64,000 nt of DNA from UMGS1958 sp045542415. GTDB lineage: Bacteria; Bacillota; Clostridia; UBA1381. Made by a program: the position numbers and the translations under genes. The stretch covers positions 1 through 64,000 of the forward strand of contig JAZQKZ010000042.1 of NCBI GenBank assembly GCA_045542415.1. The letters are read 5' to 3'. The notes under the pieces were generated by a model. The model did not search any database, had not been told where the DNA came from, and was given only the letters and a program-made list of their open reading frames with translations. Shown here piece by piece: positions 63,401-64,000 of the stretch (position 1 is its first letter; the number at the start of each line of letters is the position of its first letter).

Positions 63401-64000
63401 TCAGCTCCTGCCGCTACATTTGCTGAACATGTTGTCATAATATATCCGCTCGGTAACAGAGCTGATGCAACAACCGAACCATTCTGTTCAATATTGAGAT
63501 ATCTTGTACCGCTATTAGTTCCTGAATATGCATGCACAGTTATAGTACCTGATGAATCCGGAGTATATGAGAGATAGTTGTTTGAATATGACTCATTATA
63601 ATACTCATTCATCTTCAGACCGGAAACCTGCGCACCGTTAAGAGTACTTGTTTCTCCTGATATACTGCCTGAACCGTGTTTTGTCAAGCCGTCAACTGTA
63701 GTATCACTACCATCAGCAGTATAGAGCTCGTTTGCAACGTCCCAAGTGTGAACATCACCCTCTACAGTCTGACCGCCGCCCTGAGCTACTGTAATATCCC
63801 ATGCAGCTACCATTGAGCCTGTTACTGCCCACTTTTCGTCAACGCCTCTTTCCATACCTGTTTCCGGTTCATCCGGAACGTACTTAACGCCTCTGATATA
63901 TGATGAGCAGCTTCCGCCTGTCGGATAAATATATACCGGCTTACCTGCTTCAACTGTAAGAGTAACTTTCTGGGTATCATTATTTCCTGTTGATGTTACT
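60430..64000 (-). CDS. Giant secreted protein, paralogue 2 (5' end outside the window)
   Basis: The frame stays open to the window edge. The ATG at 63855 is internal, because upstream codons read VEAGKPVYIYPTGGSCSSYIRG and then VKYVPDE, matching paralogue 1. At least 1190 residues are present. They align along their length with the C-terminal half of paralogue 1 at roughly 55-65 percent identity by eye: RAWADIFFLNAGNYKASIYP, LAWDGRDAYGNVVPEGEY (FlgD-Ig-like), HFPILDAEHNPNGFKVEM, AGGDGGYGNYTAIDMWS, and the closing VPGSVDITVGTCGYN ... FWLPYLRV. No anchor motif is seen at the C-terminus. The function is unknown, as for paralogue 1. Confidence 0.82.
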   Translation of the reverse strand, partial: VTSTGNNDTQKVTLTVEAGKPVYIYPTGGSCSSYIRGVKYVPDEPETGMERGVDEKWAVTGSMVAAWDITVAQGGGQTVEGDVHTWDVANELYTADGSDTTVDGLTKHGSGSISGETSTLNGAQVSGLKMNEYYNESYSNNYLSYTPDSSGTITVHAYSGTNSGTRYLNIEQNGSVVASALLPSGYIMTTCSANVAAGAEVRIYSTDANADNGTWFCYAVGYAEDSYYSDGYVSIPGRAWADIFFLNAGNYKASIYPQLNILTKEGFLYDFYMNGVQPYGFVFYSNNRGFLFDRWSLYSNPELSGQTSTTERLQSLEHSFYSWSSGSDVGTPPVHIEKDGNNNPIVYNGNIMQSTIDGNYIPVDETKDSTHKMFFNSPENNTSVLNAYTGLTSLRTINASESVYESLLADIEYVGLGNAARNDEDDTTVNYGTVGIGGRFELTVNASEATVLESLGANSVSILLDFSSYDLDETGTAPVPVLADDGTWATTSSQTDAEKNNRVSLSTVVNGAGNYTLAWDGRDAYGNVVPEGEYTDNIKSFVEMGMAHFPILDAEHNPNGFKVEMVNEGNSKSTYLYYNNEAVAPKVDANDPSAWYFTSWSQKAYEYLPSKIGDGQNMVAGWDTNTQGGAMTYGEYSADIEGSEDALAKVYAGLNSGKGKAGGDGGYGNYTAIDMWSMYEREANQNLAIGVAPIVDLKPYVSFVAIDGKVTDGTLPFKVSHVGYSGQVLEEYEGNLGDAINDTETAEKFGHTISTGFVAKLSSASGFTNSQVAWNVTIPVSGTLTSTSTDESGNTTTTSTTMPTFIKIPDGTVTTQEDVDEAEYLAYEMYSGLFDSYAIADDEVNVGDEADPDWNSDASLNEDGEPGIMDTPDSAESANDGITDESYIEAMSLSDTDTTAGDYDGNGYWDVTFNVSTEATLTDVENSINKGSIYQVAQIGDSDTGKANIKLRYSLPTTISGSGTVVLGLVIDNLYAPGSEATATFGSSDLDEYHDITSLLTGESNAIQATSFSAYENSSNNEYETGKTISAEEASKIDYVMDFRGDGTSVTVDGTEFAQSTYVNASLFNGNVTFNNARYDNTHGISGCNTYTVNVPGSVDITVGTCGYNYTDIVLYNASGEEVGRIANVLGKYQDSTNGKYGCYPDSDGSVTLSYSGEATTLTLKFEAPSDGGSTSARFWLPYLRVTSN

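Noticed and set aside
63855..63855. ATG 63855 as the real start of the second giant gene.
   Set aside because: The frame continues upstream to the window edge with residues homologous to paralogue 1 (VEAGKPVYIY...VKYVPDE), so the ATG is internal.

Overview
The window looks like a chromosomal segment of a spore-forming, anaerobic gut-type Clostridia (Firmicutes). The support is: yabP/yabQ spore-cortex genes in the Bacillus/Clostridium yabN-yabO-yabP-yabQ-divIC-yabR order, miaB next to a YlbF/YmcA-type gene and mutS, acetate fermentation genes (pta-ackA), sigma-A promoters of near-perfect TTGACA-17-TATAAT type, and many Gram-positive secreted proteins. A plant-polysaccharide (pectin/galactan) lifestyle is suggested by a pectate lyase with FIVAR domains, a large GH2 enzyme and LamG/Ig-like proteins. 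A relative of Monoglobus or another pectinolytic clostridium is a guess, not a demonstration. Nothing in the window looks like a phage, plasmid, insertion sequence with transposase, or CRISPR array.

Layout. 0.1-7.9 kb: a TepA-type ClpP-like protease, then a two-gene secreted GH2 / LamG-Ig operon read divergently from an AraC regulator. 7.9-9.3 kb: tRNA-Leu(UAA) with its own promoter and terminator, and an orphan MsmX/UgpC sugar-ABC ATPase. 9.5-33.1 kb: a long minus-strand run. Read in the direction of transcription, it starts with an LRR/InlB-repeat secreted protein, a membrane protein, a ROK glucokinase, a Dabb protein and miaB-ylbF-mutS-mazG-hup-rqcP. After a strong terminator come yabP-yabQ-divIC-yabR. 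After a second hairpin comes a block for t6A modification, envelope and housekeeping: membrane protein with DUF6273-like tail, sua5, ywlE-like phosphatase, rimI, pectate lyase, tsaD, aroB, lspA, rluD. 33.2-34.9 kb: a plus-strand TPP riboswitch-controlled thiM-thiE operon. 35.0-37.8 kb: NiaR and nadB-nadC with a NiaR-type operator built into the promoter. 37.8-39.6 kb: peptidase E, P-loop kinase and Nudix operon. 39.7-43.1 kb: rnr and an RlmL-type methyltransferase. 43.1-43.4 kb: an unusual 289-bp multi-hairpin element bounded by two 29-bp repeats. 43.4-48.7 kb: MATE transporter and the ddl-murI-DUF1934-S41 protease operon. 48.8-53.6 kb: an EF-G paralogue and pta-ackA. 53.7-64.0 kb: two tandem paralogous giant secreted proteins, the second cut by the window edge.

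How the parts work together. TsaD and Sua5 are two of the enzymes of tRNA t6A synthesis (TsaB and TsaE are not in this window). Ddl and MurI supply peptidoglycan precursors, and LspA processes lipoproteins. ThiM/ThiE salvage and build thiamin under TPP control. NadB/NadC make NAD under NiaR control, but no nadA lies between or beside them. Pta/AckA give ATP and acetate. The orphan MsmX-like ATPase probably powers sugar importers encoded elsewhere, which would take up products of the secreted GH2 and pectate lyase.

The least explained pieces are the 43.1-kb hairpin element, the second structured stretch in the thiM leader downstream of the riboswitch terminator, the giant paralogue pair, the GH2 with an altered acid/base motif, and a C-terminal domain shared by several otherwise unrelated secreted proteins. 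All functional statements rest on reading sequence motifs; no database search was possible.
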